Assembly (NCBI GenBank): GCA_001795165.1
Contig: MGNS01000042.1
Location: forward strand, 3,896-19,500
From: Chloroflexi bacterium RBG_16_57_11
GTDB lineage: Bacteria; Chloroflexota; Anaerolineae; Anaerolineales; UBA4823
DNA length: 15,605 bases
Direction of reading: 5' to 3'
In this document: piece after piece, positions 1-7,265 of the stretch
How positions within the stretch are numbered: the stretch's first letter is position 1
Layout of the letters: every line of letters starts with the position of its first letter
Notes under the pieces: model-generated
Seen by the model: only the letters and a program-made list of their open reading frames with translations
Told to the model about the DNA's origin: nothing
Databases searched by the model: none
Position numbers and translations under genes: made by a program

Positions 1-77
1 CAGCCGATCACCACTGCCTGCCGACCCACTTTGCCTGAGGCTAGCGCCACGGTAAGCCCTCCTGCCGTATCTTCCAT
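1..77 (-). CDS. Possible 5' end of an unidentified gene (runs off the window)
   Basis: An ATG at 75-77 on the minus strand opens a frame that stays open to the window edge, about 25 codons, beginning MEDTAGGLTVALASGKVGRQ. The composition (small and hydrophobic residues, no stop) looks coding. An extended -10-like sequence lies about 20 bases upstream of the start (97-105), and an in-frame TAG just upstream of that leaves this ATG as the only usual start codon. No clear Shine-Dalgarno sequence is present beyond a GGCGG abutting the ATG. It would be co-directional with the galactokinase operon, about 100 bp downstream of it. I do not recognise the family and the fragment is too short to assign a function. 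Confidence 0.4.
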   Translation of the reverse strand, partial: MEDTAGGLTVALASGKVGRQAVVIG

Positions 78-96
78 TCCGCCTGTGTCGAAGATA

Positions 97-105
97 ATTG
101 TAGCA
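97..105 (-). promoter_or_regulatory. Candidate extended -10 promoter element
   Basis: On the minus strand the bases read TGCTACAAT, that is TG-N-TACAAT, one change from the TATAAT consensus. It lies about 20 bases upstream of the ATG at 77. No good -35 hexamer is visible at the usual distance. The same TTG-N-TAYAAT pattern occurs before the genes starting at 4650 and 14820, which raises confidence that it is the housekeeping promoter form in this genome. The rest of the gap (78-177) holds purine-rich, imperfectly repeated sequence and no convincing U-tailed terminator for the galactokinase operon. Confidence 0.4.
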
Positions 106-177
106 ATTTTATCCTATTTTATGAGATTGGAAATAGGGAGTTGGGAGTCAGACCTCCATCTCCCCCGCCAAATCCTG

Positions 178-1362
178 TCACGCCAGCCTCCCCGCTCCAT
201 CGGAGGCCTGCACGGTGTACACATTGGGCTGGATGCCGGTTGAGCGGGTGTAAGCCTGCGACACATACTCCGCGAAAGTATCGGCCCTCGCGTTCTCCAC
301 CAGGGCCACCAGGCAGCCACCAAAGCCGGCGCCCGCCTGGCGCGCGCCCACCACTCCTGGCGCGGCGCTCATTGCGGCGTGCATGGCCTGCATGGCCGGC
401 ACGCTGATCTCGTACAGGTCGCGCGCCCCGGCGAAGGAGGCGGAGAAAAGCTCTCCCAGGCGGGCTCGATCCCCCTCCGGCAGGCAGTCTGCCAACTCCA
501 GCACCCGCTGGTCCTCCTGGACAATGAACTTGCAGCGCCTGTAAACCACCTCCGGCAGGTCGGCTCGGTGCCGGGAGAGCATTTCTGCGCTGACATCCCT
601 CAGCGTCCTGACCTGCGGGTAAATACCCCCCAGGATGCGCGCACCCTCTTCGCACTGCGCCCGCCGCTCGCTGTATTCCGTCCCGGCCAGGTGGCGCTCA
701 AGGCGCGTGTCGCAGATCGCCACGGCCAGGTCCGGCGGCATGGGGATGATCTGCCCGCTCAGACTGCGGCAGTCCAGCAAGATTGTACTGCCGGCCTGGC
801 CCATCACGGATGAGAATTGGTCCAATATGCCGCAGTTCATGCCCACGTACTGGTTCTCCGCCCGCTGGCCGAGCTGGGCCAGCCGCAGGCGCTCCACCCG
901 GTAGCCGCCCAAAGCCTCGAAGAGGGCTGCAACCGCCATCTCCAATGCGGCGGACGATGACAGCCCGCTGCCAAACGGCACCGTGGAGTGCACCAGGCCA
1001 TCAAACCCGCTAACCGGCCAGCCATCGGCTCCCATCGCCCAGGCCACCCCGGCCACGTAGCTGGTCCAATCCGTTGCTGAAGCTGGCAATTGAAGGGGCT
1101 GCTTTAGTTCGTCCAGGCTGAATTCATTGCAGCCTGCGATATTCATCGAGCAGATCGCCACCCGCCGGTCCGGGCGCGAGGCAGCCGCCACCCAGGTATC
1201 GCGGTCGATGGTCATGGTCATGACATAGCCCTGGTTGTAGTCCGTATGGCTGCCCATCAGGTCCACCCGGCCGGGCGCTCTTCTCCAGGCCTGCGGGTCC
1301 CGTCCGTAGATCTGGCGAAACCGTTCTGCCATCCTCTCTTTTCGCTCGCCTGGATCGATCAT
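178..1362 (-). CDS. galK: Galactokinase (GHMP kinase family)
   Basis: Cytoplasmic sugar kinase, 394 residues, which matches the family's usual length. By family knowledge it phosphorylates galactose at C1 with ATP, the entry step of the Leloir pathway. The three family signatures are visible: the N-terminal sugar-binding motif (GRVDLMGSHTDYN, residues 31-43), the glycine/serine-rich ATP loop (PFGSGLSSSAALE, 129-141) and the C-terminal GHMP motif (GARQAGAGFGG, 339-349). The catalytic Asp is D181 in CGILDQ. In motif 1 the usual GEH is GSH (S38); that Glu contacts the sugar in known structures, so the true substrate could differ from galactose. ATG at 1362 is preceded by GAGGGA. It is the last gene of the operon, 10 bp after the UroD-like gene. 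No other Leloir gene is in view. Family certain; exact sugar less so. Confidence 0.88.
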   Translation of the reverse strand: MIDPGERKERMAERFRQIYGRDPQAWRRAPGRVDLMGSHTDYNQGYVMTMTIDRDTWVAAASRPDRRVAICSMNIAGCNEFSLDELKQPLQLPASATDWTSYVAGVAWAMGADGWPVSGFDGLVHSTVPFGSGLSSSAALEMAVAALFEALGGYRVERLRLAQLGQRAENQYVGMNCGILDQFSSVMGQAGSTILLDCRSLSGQIIPMPPDLAVAICDTRLERHLAGTEYSERRAQCEEGARILGGIYPQVRTLRDVSAEMLSRHRADLPEVVYRRCKFIVQEDQRVLELADCLPEGDRARLGELFSASFAGARDLYEISVPAMQAMHAAMSAAPGVVGARQAGAGFGGCLVALVENARADTFAEYVSQAYTRSTGIQPNVYTVQASDGAGRLA

Positions 1363-1372
1363 AGTCCCTCTT

Positions 1373-2389
1373 TCACCTGGCTTGAAAAGCGGCCAGCAAA
1401 GCCTCTACGTTCTCCATCGGGATATCCGTCATCATCCGGTGCGAGGAGGCCAGCAGCAGGCCGGTGTTCTCCGGCGCCAGGCTCGCCTGGCAGGCCGCCA
1501 CGGCCTGGGCAACCTCGGCGGGGGTGCCGTGCGGCAGAACCGTCTGGGTGGAGATTCCGCCGTAGAAAGCCAGCCGGTCGCCGTAATGATCCCGCAGCCA
1601 GGCATGCTCGATCACCTCGGGCTGGACCGGGTTGAGCATCGTCAGCCCGAGCTCGACCAGGTCGGGCAGGATAGCCTGGATTTGCCCATCCGAATGCATC
1701 AAGATGGGCAGGCCGCGCTCCCGGAAGGGCGCAAACAGGCGCTCCAGAGGCGGCTTGATCAGCTTACGCCAGATCCTCGGCGATAGGAGCAGGTTCTTCT
1801 GCGCGCCGTAGTCGTCGCCAAAGTAGCCGCCATCCACGCCCAGATCCAGGTAACGCCGGATTAACACCAGCTGGATCTCCGTGATGCTGTCCAGAAGCTC
1901 GGCGGCATAGCTAGGGTCCAGCGCCGTGTCCATCAGAAAGCGCTCCAGCCCGCGCAGCGACCAGGCCCGCTCGAACAGGGCGAACCCCAGGTTGGGGACG
2001 ATAAAATATTCAGCGCCATATTGGGAAATGGCTTCGGCGGCCTGGTCCAGCAATCCAGGTGCCTGCGGATCGGGCCAGGGATAAGCTTGCAGGTCGGGGC
2101 GCTCCGCCAACGGATGCACCTTGATGTAATAGCCCTCTTCGCCGGTGTCGTGCCCCGCGCCCCACCAGTCGTAGCGCACCCCCAAATCCGGATCGACCCG
2201 CCCGGTATGGCTCAAATCGAGCCGCACCAGGTGGTTATCAAGACGAACCGGCAGCTCCTCCACTGAAACGCCCAAATGCCTGGCCAGGATGGCACCCATC
2301 CCCTGTGTATAGGTGATCTGGGTGGGCAGGCGGTCTACCGGCTGCCGGTAAATGGCTCGGCGGGTGCGCTCCTTGTGGGTCAGAGCCAT
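1373..2389 (-). CDS. Uroporphyrinogen decarboxylase superfamily protein, probable methyltransferase type
   Basis: 338-residue TIM-barrel protein of the URO-D superfamily. Visible features are the N-terminal helix ALTHKERTRRAIYRQPVDR, YFGDDYGAQKN (189-199), the HSDG motif (232-235) followed by LNPVQPE (252-258), and a C-terminal SSHRMMTDIPMENVEAL segment. These resemble the MtaA/MtbA-like and uncharacterised methyltransferase branch rather than HemE, whose N-terminal arginine motif is absent. In the methyltransferases a His and Cys residues bind zinc that activates the thiol acceptor; here the usual HxC is HSD and the late Cys is Ser, so metal binding may differ. The ATG at 2389 is chosen over a longer frame from 2443: it has AAAGG seven bases upstream and avoids overlapping the preceding gene. 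The position after a homocysteine methyltransferase/reductase suggests a methyl-transfer role, which is inference. No corrinoid protein gene is adjacent. Confidence 0.8.
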   Translation of the reverse strand: MALTHKERTRRAIYRQPVDRLPTQITYTQGMGAILARHLGVSVEELPVRLDNHLVRLDLSHTGRVDPDLGVRYDWWGAGHDTGEEGYYIKVHPLAERPDLQAYPWPDPQAPGLLDQAAEAISQYGAEYFIVPNLGFALFERAWSLRGLERFLMDTALDPSYAAELLDSITEIQLVLIRRYLDLGVDGGYFGDDYGAQKNLLLSPRIWRKLIKPPLERLFAPFRERGLPILMHSDGQIQAILPDLVELGLTMLNPVQPEVIEHAWLRDHYGDRLAFYGGISTQTVLPHGTPAEVAQAVAACQASLAPENTGLLLASSHRMMTDIPMENVEALLAAFQAR

Positions 2390-2405
2390 CCTCGGGCCTT
2401 TAGCC

Positions 2406-4268
2406 TCAGCGGCACTTTTCCACGATCTCCGCCGCCAGGTCATAGCGCCCGAACTGCGGCATCAGGTAGATCCCGCGCGCCCAGGGCTTCATCTGCTCGA
2501 CCAATTCTAGGGCGATGCGCACGCCCTCCCAGGGGGCCTCGGCGCCGGCGCGGCGGATGCGCTCCTGGGTGGATTCCGAGATGGAGATACCCGGCACCTC
2601 GTTGTGCAGGAAGGTGGTGTGGCGCACGCTGTATAGCGGCAGCACCCCCGCAAATACCGGCAGGTCCAGCGGTCCATACCGGTCGGCGTAGCGCTGCAAG
2701 AAGGTAGCGGCAGCCAGCGGGTCGAACACCGGCTGGGTCAGCAGGAAGTCCGCCCCGGCTTTGACCTTGCGTTGCAGGTTTTTGATCTCCTGGTCGATAT
2801 CCTGTGGGGCCAGGTTGAGGGCGCAACCGACAAAAAACGAGGTCGGCTGGCCGATATCCACCCCGGCGTGATCCAGGCCCAGGTTGAAGCTCTGCTTGAT
2901 CAGCTTGATCAGGCCGGAGGGCACCAGGTCGTAGTTATCCATCGCGTCGGGGTAGTCGCCGATGGCGGTCGGGTCGCCCATCACCACGAAGATATTACGA
3001 ATTCCCAGGGCGTGCGCCGCCAGCAGGTCGCCTTGAACGCGCAGCAGGTTGCGCCCGCGGGTGGGGAAGTGCAGCGTGGTGTCCACGCCCACCTGACGAT
3101 GGATCAGGTCGCACACCGCCCACGGGCTCATGCGCATGCGCGCCATCGGGCTGTCGGCCACGTTGATCACGTCTGCGCCAGCCTCCGCCAGCAGGCTGGC
3201 GCCCGCCAGCAGCTTGTGAGCCGACAGGCCACGCGGCGGGTCCATCTCAACAGAGACGACGAATTTCCCCTGCGCCAGTTTTTGCGCCAGCGGGGAGGCC
3301 ACTCCGGCCTGCTCCAGGGCCTCCTCGACCTCGGCGGGCATCGCCAGCTCGCTCACGGAGGGTCCGCAGCCCTGTGGGAGGCTATCCAGCGCCAGACGCA
3401 TGGCGGCGATGTGCGCCGGGGTGGTGCCGCAGCAGCCGCCGACCAGCCGGGCGCCGGCTTCACAGAACGCCAGGGCGTACTCGCCGAAATAATCCGGGTT
3501 GGCGGGATACATGATCCGCCCGCCCACCTGCTCCGGCCAGCCGGCGTTGGGCATGGCGGATAGTTGTGCGGCAGGAGCAGCCTGGCGCATCTGTCGCAGG
3601 ATGCGCCAGATCTGCGCCGGGCCGCCCGAGCAATTGACGCCGATCACGTCCGCCCCGCTTGCGGCCAGTACCCGCGCCACCCTGGCGGGCGAGTCGCCCA
3701 GCAGGGTGCGGTCATCGCGGGTGAAGCTCATCGAAGCCACCACCGACAGCTCACATTCCTGGCGGGCTGCCAGGACCGCCTCGCTCAGCTCCAGCAGGTC
3801 GCTGAAAGTCTCCAGGATGATCAAATCCACACCGGCGCTTGCCAGAGCCGCAATCTGTTCGGCGAAGGCCTGGCGGGCCTGCTCCGGCTGGACCCGTCCG
3901 AAGGGCGCCAGGCGAACGCCCAGCGGCCCGACGTCACCCGCCACCAGGACATCCTTAAATGACGCCGCCACCACCCGGCGCGCCAGCTCCACCCCCGCCC
4001 GGTTGATTTCGGCCACTTTTCCCTCCAGGCCATGGGCGCTCAGCTTGTAGCGGTTGGCGCCAAAGGTGTTGGTCTGGATGATATTCGATCCAGACTCGAT
4101 GTACTCGCGGTGCACCTCCGCCACCAGGGCCGGGTGGCTCAGGTTGAGCAGGTCGAAACAGGCTTCGAAGCTCGCCCCACGCGCGTTGAGCATGGTGCCC
4201 ATGGCGCCATCGGAAAGCAGAGGGGAGGGGGATTGATCCAGCAGGTCGAGGAATTTGCTTGGGGTCAT
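2406..4268 (-). CDS. Bifunctional homocysteine S-methyltransferase / methylenetetrahydrofolate reductase
   Basis: 620 residues, two fused cytoplasmic enzymes in the YitJ-type arrangement. Residues 1 to about 300 are the homocysteine methyltransferase domain. The zinc-binding cysteines are in GVNCSGG (C213) and GGCCGTTP (C279, C280), and the N-terminal LLSDGAMGTML is typical. Residues about 330-620 are the FAD-dependent MTHFR barrel, with the catalytic Glu in VSVEMDPPRG (E341). Together they would make methyl-THF and methylate homocysteine to methionine. In the segment usually reading HLTCRDRN this protein has HFPTRGRN, replacing the conserved Asp (about residue 405) with Gly. The start at 4268 is preferred over a frame opening at 4355: GGAGG lies five bases upstream and the protein then begins right at the domain. 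It is the first gene of the operon; the UroD-like gene follows after 16 bp. Confidence 0.9.
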   Translation of the reverse strand: MTPSKFLDLLDQSPSPLLSDGAMGTMLNARGASFEACFDLLNLSHPALVAEVHREYIESGSNIIQTNTFGANRYKLSAHGLEGKVAEINRAGVELARRVVAASFKDVLVAGDVGPLGVRLAPFGRVQPEQARQAFAEQIAALASAGVDLIILETFSDLLELSEAVLAARQECELSVVASMSFTRDDRTLLGDSPARVARVLAASGADVIGVNCSGGPAQIWRILRQMRQAAPAAQLSAMPNAGWPEQVGGRIMYPANPDYFGEYALAFCEAGARLVGGCCGTTPAHIAAMRLALDSLPQGCGPSVSELAMPAEVEEALEQAGVASPLAQKLAQGKFVVSVEMDPPRGLSAHKLLAGASLLAEAGADVINVADSPMARMRMSPWAVCDLIHRQVGVDTTLHFPTRGRNLLRVQGDLLAAHALGIRNIFVVMGDPTAIGDYPDAMDNYDLVPSGLIKLIKQSFNLGLDHAGVDIGQPTSFFVGCALNLAPQDIDQEIKNLQRKVKAGADFLLTQPVFDPLAAATFLQRYADRYGPLDLPVFAGVLPLYSVRHTTFLHNEVPGISISESTQERIRRAGAEAPWEGVRIALELVEQMKPWARGIYLMPQFGRYDLAAEIVEKCR

Positions 4269-4321
4269 CCAGGCCTCCAGCCAGAAGACCAGTCTGAGGT
4301 CTACTGGAGGGATAGGCCCAT

Positions 4322-4327
4322 ATTTTA
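4322..4327 (-). promoter_or_regulatory. Possible -10 box for the leftward methyltransferase-galK operon
   Basis: On the minus strand this reads TAAAAT, five of six matches to TATAAT, within GGGTAAAATATGGG. It would start transcription about 45 bases before the ATG at 4268. No good -35 hexamer is visible, so this is only a candidate. Confidence 0.3.
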
Positions 4328-4420
4328 CCCGCGTTCGATGGATAAAATCTGGCATATTTTTTCCGAAGGACGATAACCAATGGTTTGTGAGATGGTTAGT
4401 TGGATGGTATACCTGGAAAC

Positions 4421-4546
4421 GCTGACAATGGATTCGGGGAGCGGATTTAGCGGATTAGGGGCCTAATATAATTTTCAACCTCCACAGGCGCGAAATCCGA
4501 TCAATCCGTTCCTCTGCGGTCTTTGCAGGCATAATCCGTTGTCAGT
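4421..4546. repeat. Inverted-repeat intergenic element with internal GGATT repeats
   Basis: The ends are CTGACAATGGATT (4422-4434) and AATCCGTTGTCAG (4533-4545), inverted copies that match at 12 of 13 positions. Between them are further GGATT words on the left (AGCGGATTTAGCGGATTAGG) and AATCC words on the right, so the whole element can fold into a long imperfect hairpin. There is no coding capacity. It looks like a small dispersed element (REP- or MITE-like), but only one copy is in the window, so its dispersal is inferred from similar AATCCGC/GGATT-rich spacers I recall in other genomes. Confidence 0.5.
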
Positions 4547-4593
4547 GACCCCGATTGCAACATACTCTTGATCAAAACATAACCCGGTGGATT

Positions 4594-4602
4594 TGTTATA
4601 AT
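4594..4602 (+). promoter_or_regulatory. Extended -10 promoter for sbcC operon
   Basis: TGTTATAAT is a perfect extended -10 (TG-N-TATAAT). TTGATC at 4568-4573 is too far upstream (23 bp) to be an ideal -35, but an extended -10 often does without one. Transcription would begin near 4609, about 40 bases before the ATG at 4650. The alternative GTG start at 4605 would lie upstream of this transcription start, which argues against it. Confidence 0.55.
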
Positions 4603-4649
4603 CAGTGGGCGCTGAGCCCGCCAGTTCTTCAACTACACAAGATAATGCC

Positions 4650-7256
4650 ATGATCCCAATTCGCCTGTCTGTTGCCGGATTTCTTTCTTACCGCGAGCCC
4701 GTCGAGCTCGATTTCACCCTCTTCGACCTGGCGTGCATCGCCGGGCCGAACGGGGCAGGCAAATCCTCCCTGCTGGACGCCATTACCTGGGCGCTGTTCG
4801 GCCAGGCGCGCAAGCGTGACGATTCAGTCATCAACTCCCGCTCAGCGGCGGCTGAGGTAGGGCTGGTCTTTGCCTATGAAGGCAACATCTACCAGGTGCA
4901 GCGCACCAAGCCGCGTGAGAAGACCATGCTGCTGGAATTCCACATCCTGCAGGACGGTGATGGAGCCCAGAGCGACCCCGCTCTCATTCTCGAACGCCTG
5001 TCCAACGGCCATTGGAAGCCGCTTTCAGAGCGCACGCTGCGCGAGACCGAGGTCCGCATCCAGCAAACCCTGCGCATGGATTACGAGACCTTCACGAATG
5101 CCTCGTTCTTTCTGCAAGGCAAAGCCGACCAGTTCACCCAGCAGCGATCCGGCGATCGCAAGCGCATCCTGAGCAGCATCCTGGGGTTGGAGGTGTGGGA
5201 GCGGTATAAAGAGCGCGCCGCCGAGCGGCGTAAAGGGATCGAATCCGAGATCCGCCAGCTGGAAGGGCGCATGCAAGAGATCAACGCCGAGCTGGCGGAA
5301 GAAGAGGCGCGTAAAAAGCGCCTGAATGAGCTGGAAAGCGACCTGGAGCGTCTGGGGCAGCAACGCGGGGCGCAGGAAGCTACGGTGCAGAACGCCCGCC
5401 AGGTAGCGGCGGCGCTCAAAGAGCAGGAGCGGCTTGTTGAGGCCTTAGCACGCCAGGCCGAAGCCACTCAGCGACGGCTGTTGGAAATGGAAAACCGCCT
5501 GGTCCTCCGCCAGCAGGAGAAAGACAGCCTGGCTGCATTGCTAGGCCGGGCGGGTGAAATCGAAGCGGCGTACGCCGCCTGGCAGGCGGCGCGATCTGAG
5601 CTCGAGCGCATGGAAAAGATCGCCGGCCAGTTCCGCCAGCAGGAAAAGCAGCGTGAGGCGCCACGCCTCGAGATCCAGGCCGAGCGCGCCCGCCTGGAAC
5701 AGGAACGGGACTCTCTGTTGAGGCGACAGGCTGAAATCGATGCGACACAGGCTGAAGCTCATAGCCTACGCCAGCAGGCCGAAGCCGAGCGCACCGCGAT
5801 CACGGTGGCGGAGGCCCGGCTGGAGCGCCGCGCCCACCTGGATGCCCAACTGCAAGCAGCGCGTCAGAGCCAGGCGGAGGCTCGGGCAGAGAACCCCCGG
5901 CTGAAGGCCGAGATGGATGAGCTGAAGGGGCGCATCGACCAGCTTAAAGTTACCGAGGGTGCCGAGTGCCCGCTGTGCGGCCAACCCCTCAGCCTCTACG
6001 ATCGCGCCGATTTGATCAATCGACTGGAAACCCAGGGTGGCGAATTGGGCGACCGCTACCGCCTCAACCAGGCCTTGTTGAAACAATCCGACGACCAGGT
6101 GCGCGAGCTGGAGCTGCAGATTGCCGGGCTGGCCCCGGCCGAAGCCGACCTGCGACTCCACGACCAGGCGCTGGCGCAGCTCAACAGCCGTCTGGAGCTG
6201 ATCGAGGCCGCGCAGGCAGCCTGGACCTCCCGGGAAGCGCCCCGCCTGGAAGAGCTGAAGGCCGCCCTGGAAAATGAGATTTTCGCTCAAGAAGCACGCC
6301 TCCAGCTGGCGGGGATTGACGCTGAATTGAAGGCCATCGGTTACGACGCTACGGCGCACGACGCCGCCCGCCAGGCGGAGGAAGCCGGCCGCAGCAGCGA
6401 AGCTGAGCTGCGCAGCCTGGAGAGCGCCCGATCCACCTTGGCGCCGCTGGAGCGCGAGATCCTCGAGACCCAGGCGCAGATGGCCGATCAGCGCCTCGAG
6501 ATGGACCGCCAGCAGCAGGAGCACCAATCCGCCCTGGCCGCGCTGACCGAATCGCAGGCCCAGGCCCCCAACCTGAACGAAATCGAGCGCCTGCTGTACG
6601 CCTTGCAGGAGCAGGAGAACCGCCTGCGCATGGAGGTCGGCGCCGCCCGGCAGAAGGTGCGCATCCTGGATGAGCTAAAAGGCCGCCGCCTGGCGCTGGA
6701 GGCGCAGCGCGAGCAGCTCGCCCAGCAGGTGAGCCAGTATAAACAGCTCGAGCGCGCCTTTGGCAAGGACGGCGTGCCCGCACTGCTGATCGAGCAGGCT
6801 CTGCCGGAGATCGAGAGCAAAGCCAACGACACGCTGGCCCGGCTGAGCGGGGGCAACATGTCGGTGCGCTTTGTGACTCAGGCAGCCTATAAGGACAAGA
6901 CTCGCGAAGACCTGCGCGAGACGCTGGATATCCAGATCAGCGACGGCAGCGGGACCCGGGATTACGAGATGTTTTCCGGCGGCGAGGCCTTTCGGGTCAA
7001 CTTTGCCATCCGGCTGGCGCTTTCGGAGGTGCTGGCGCAGCGGGCTGGCGCCCGCTTGCAAACGCTGGTGATCGACGAGGGCTTTGGCAGCCAGGATACC
7101 CAGGGCCGGCAGCGCCTGGTCGAAGCGATTAACCTGGTGCGCGACGACTTTGCCAAAATCCTGGTGATCACACACATCGACGAGCTCAAGGACGCATTTC
7201 CGAACCGCATCGAGGTCGAGAAAACTGAGTTGGGGAGTATTATCAGGGTCTTATAG
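4650..7256 (+). CDS. sbcC: SbcC/Rad50-type SMC-family exonuclease subunit
   Basis: 868-residue ATPase of the Rad50/SbcC family. With the SbcD nuclease it cleaves hairpins and blocked DNA ends. Order: N-terminal ABC half with Walker A GPNGAGKSS (32-40) and Q-loop FFLQGKADQF (Q156); a long Glu/Arg/Gln/Ala-rich coiled coil from about 175; the zinc hook CPLC (440-443); a return coiled coil to about 690; then the C-terminal ABC half with signature FSGGEAF (775-781), Walker B LVIDE (D809, E810) and H-loop VITHIDEL. The length is somewhat below E. coli SbcC but normal for this family elsewhere. ATG 4650 is chosen because the mature-looking start MIPIRLSVAGFLSYR is typical and the upstream GTG (4605) lies on the promoter. 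No clear Shine-Dalgarno sequence is visible. sbcD is not adjacent; a PIG-L deacetylase gene follows after 9 bp, probably on the same transcript. Confidence 0.92.
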   Translation: MIPIRLSVAGFLSYREPVELDFTLFDLACIAGPNGAGKSSLLDAITWALFGQARKRDDSVINSRSAAAEVGLVFAYEGNIYQVQRTKPREKTMLLEFHILQDGDGAQSDPALILERLSNGHWKPLSERTLRETEVRIQQTLRMDYETFTNASFFLQGKADQFTQQRSGDRKRILSSILGLEVWERYKERAAERRKGIESEIRQLEGRMQEINAELAEEEARKKRLNELESDLERLGQQRGAQEATVQNARQVAAALKEQERLVEALARQAEATQRRLLEMENRLVLRQQEKDSLAALLGRAGEIEAAYAAWQAARSELERMEKIAGQFRQQEKQREAPRLEIQAERARLEQERDSLLRRQAEIDATQAEAHSLRQQAEAERTAITVAEARLERRAHLDAQLQAARQSQAEARAENPRLKAEMDELKGRIDQLKVTEGAECPLCGQPLSLYDRADLINRLETQGGELGDRYRLNQALLKQSDDQVRELELQIAGLAPAEADLRLHDQALAQLNSRLELIEAAQAAWTSREAPRLEELKAALENEIFAQEARLQLAGIDAELKAIGYDATAHDAARQAEEAGRSSEAELRSLESARSTLAPLEREILETQAQMADQRLEMDRQQQEHQSALAALTESQAQAPNLNEIERLLYALQEQENRLRMEVGAARQKVRILDELKGRRLALEAQREQLAQQVSQYKQLERAFGKDGVPALLIEQALPEIESKANDTLARLSGGNMSVRFVTQAAYKDKTREDLRETLDIQISDGSGTRDYEMFSGGEAFRVNFAIRLALSEVLAQRAGARLQTLVIDEGFGSQDTQGRQRLVEAINLVRDDFAKILVITHIDELKDAFPNRIEVEKTELGSIIRVL

Positions 7257-7265
7257 GTATCAAGG

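Larger units (their letters stand above)
4269..4649. other. Divergent intergenic region
   Basis: 381 bp between two divergent operons, with no convincing gene. It holds the Shine-Dalgarno GGAGG for the leftward operon, a possible leftward -10 (4322-4327), an inverted-repeat element (4421-4546) and a strong rightward extended -10 (4594-4602). The composition is more AT-rich than the flanking genes. The ORFs that extend the flanking genes into this region (from 4355 leftward, from GTG 4605 rightward) lack ribosome-binding sites and family similarity. Confidence 0.7.

Noticed and set aside
78..177. Rho-independent terminator after galK
   Set aside because: Only a weak GGGAG/CTCCC pairing is visible and there is no U-tract right after it.
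31..243. 70-codon plus-strand frame at the left edge
   Set aside because: It overlaps the end of galK in antisense and crosses low-complexity spacer, and has no ribosome-binding site or recognisable domain.
1373..2389. HemE (true uroporphyrinogen decarboxylase)
   Set aside because: The N-terminal arginine-rich substrate motif of HemE is absent and the HSDG/LNPVQP pattern fits the methyltransferase-like branch. No haem genes are nearby.
4269..4355. N-terminal 29-residue extension of the methyltransferase/reductase
   Set aside because: The internal ATG at 4268 has a GGAGG at good spacing and begins right at the conserved domain; the upstream ATG has only a weak purine tract.
4605..4649. GTG start extending SbcC by 15 residues
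   Set aside because: The GTG lies three bases after a perfect extended -10, so it would precede the likely transcription start, and the extra residues do not resemble the family's N-terminus.
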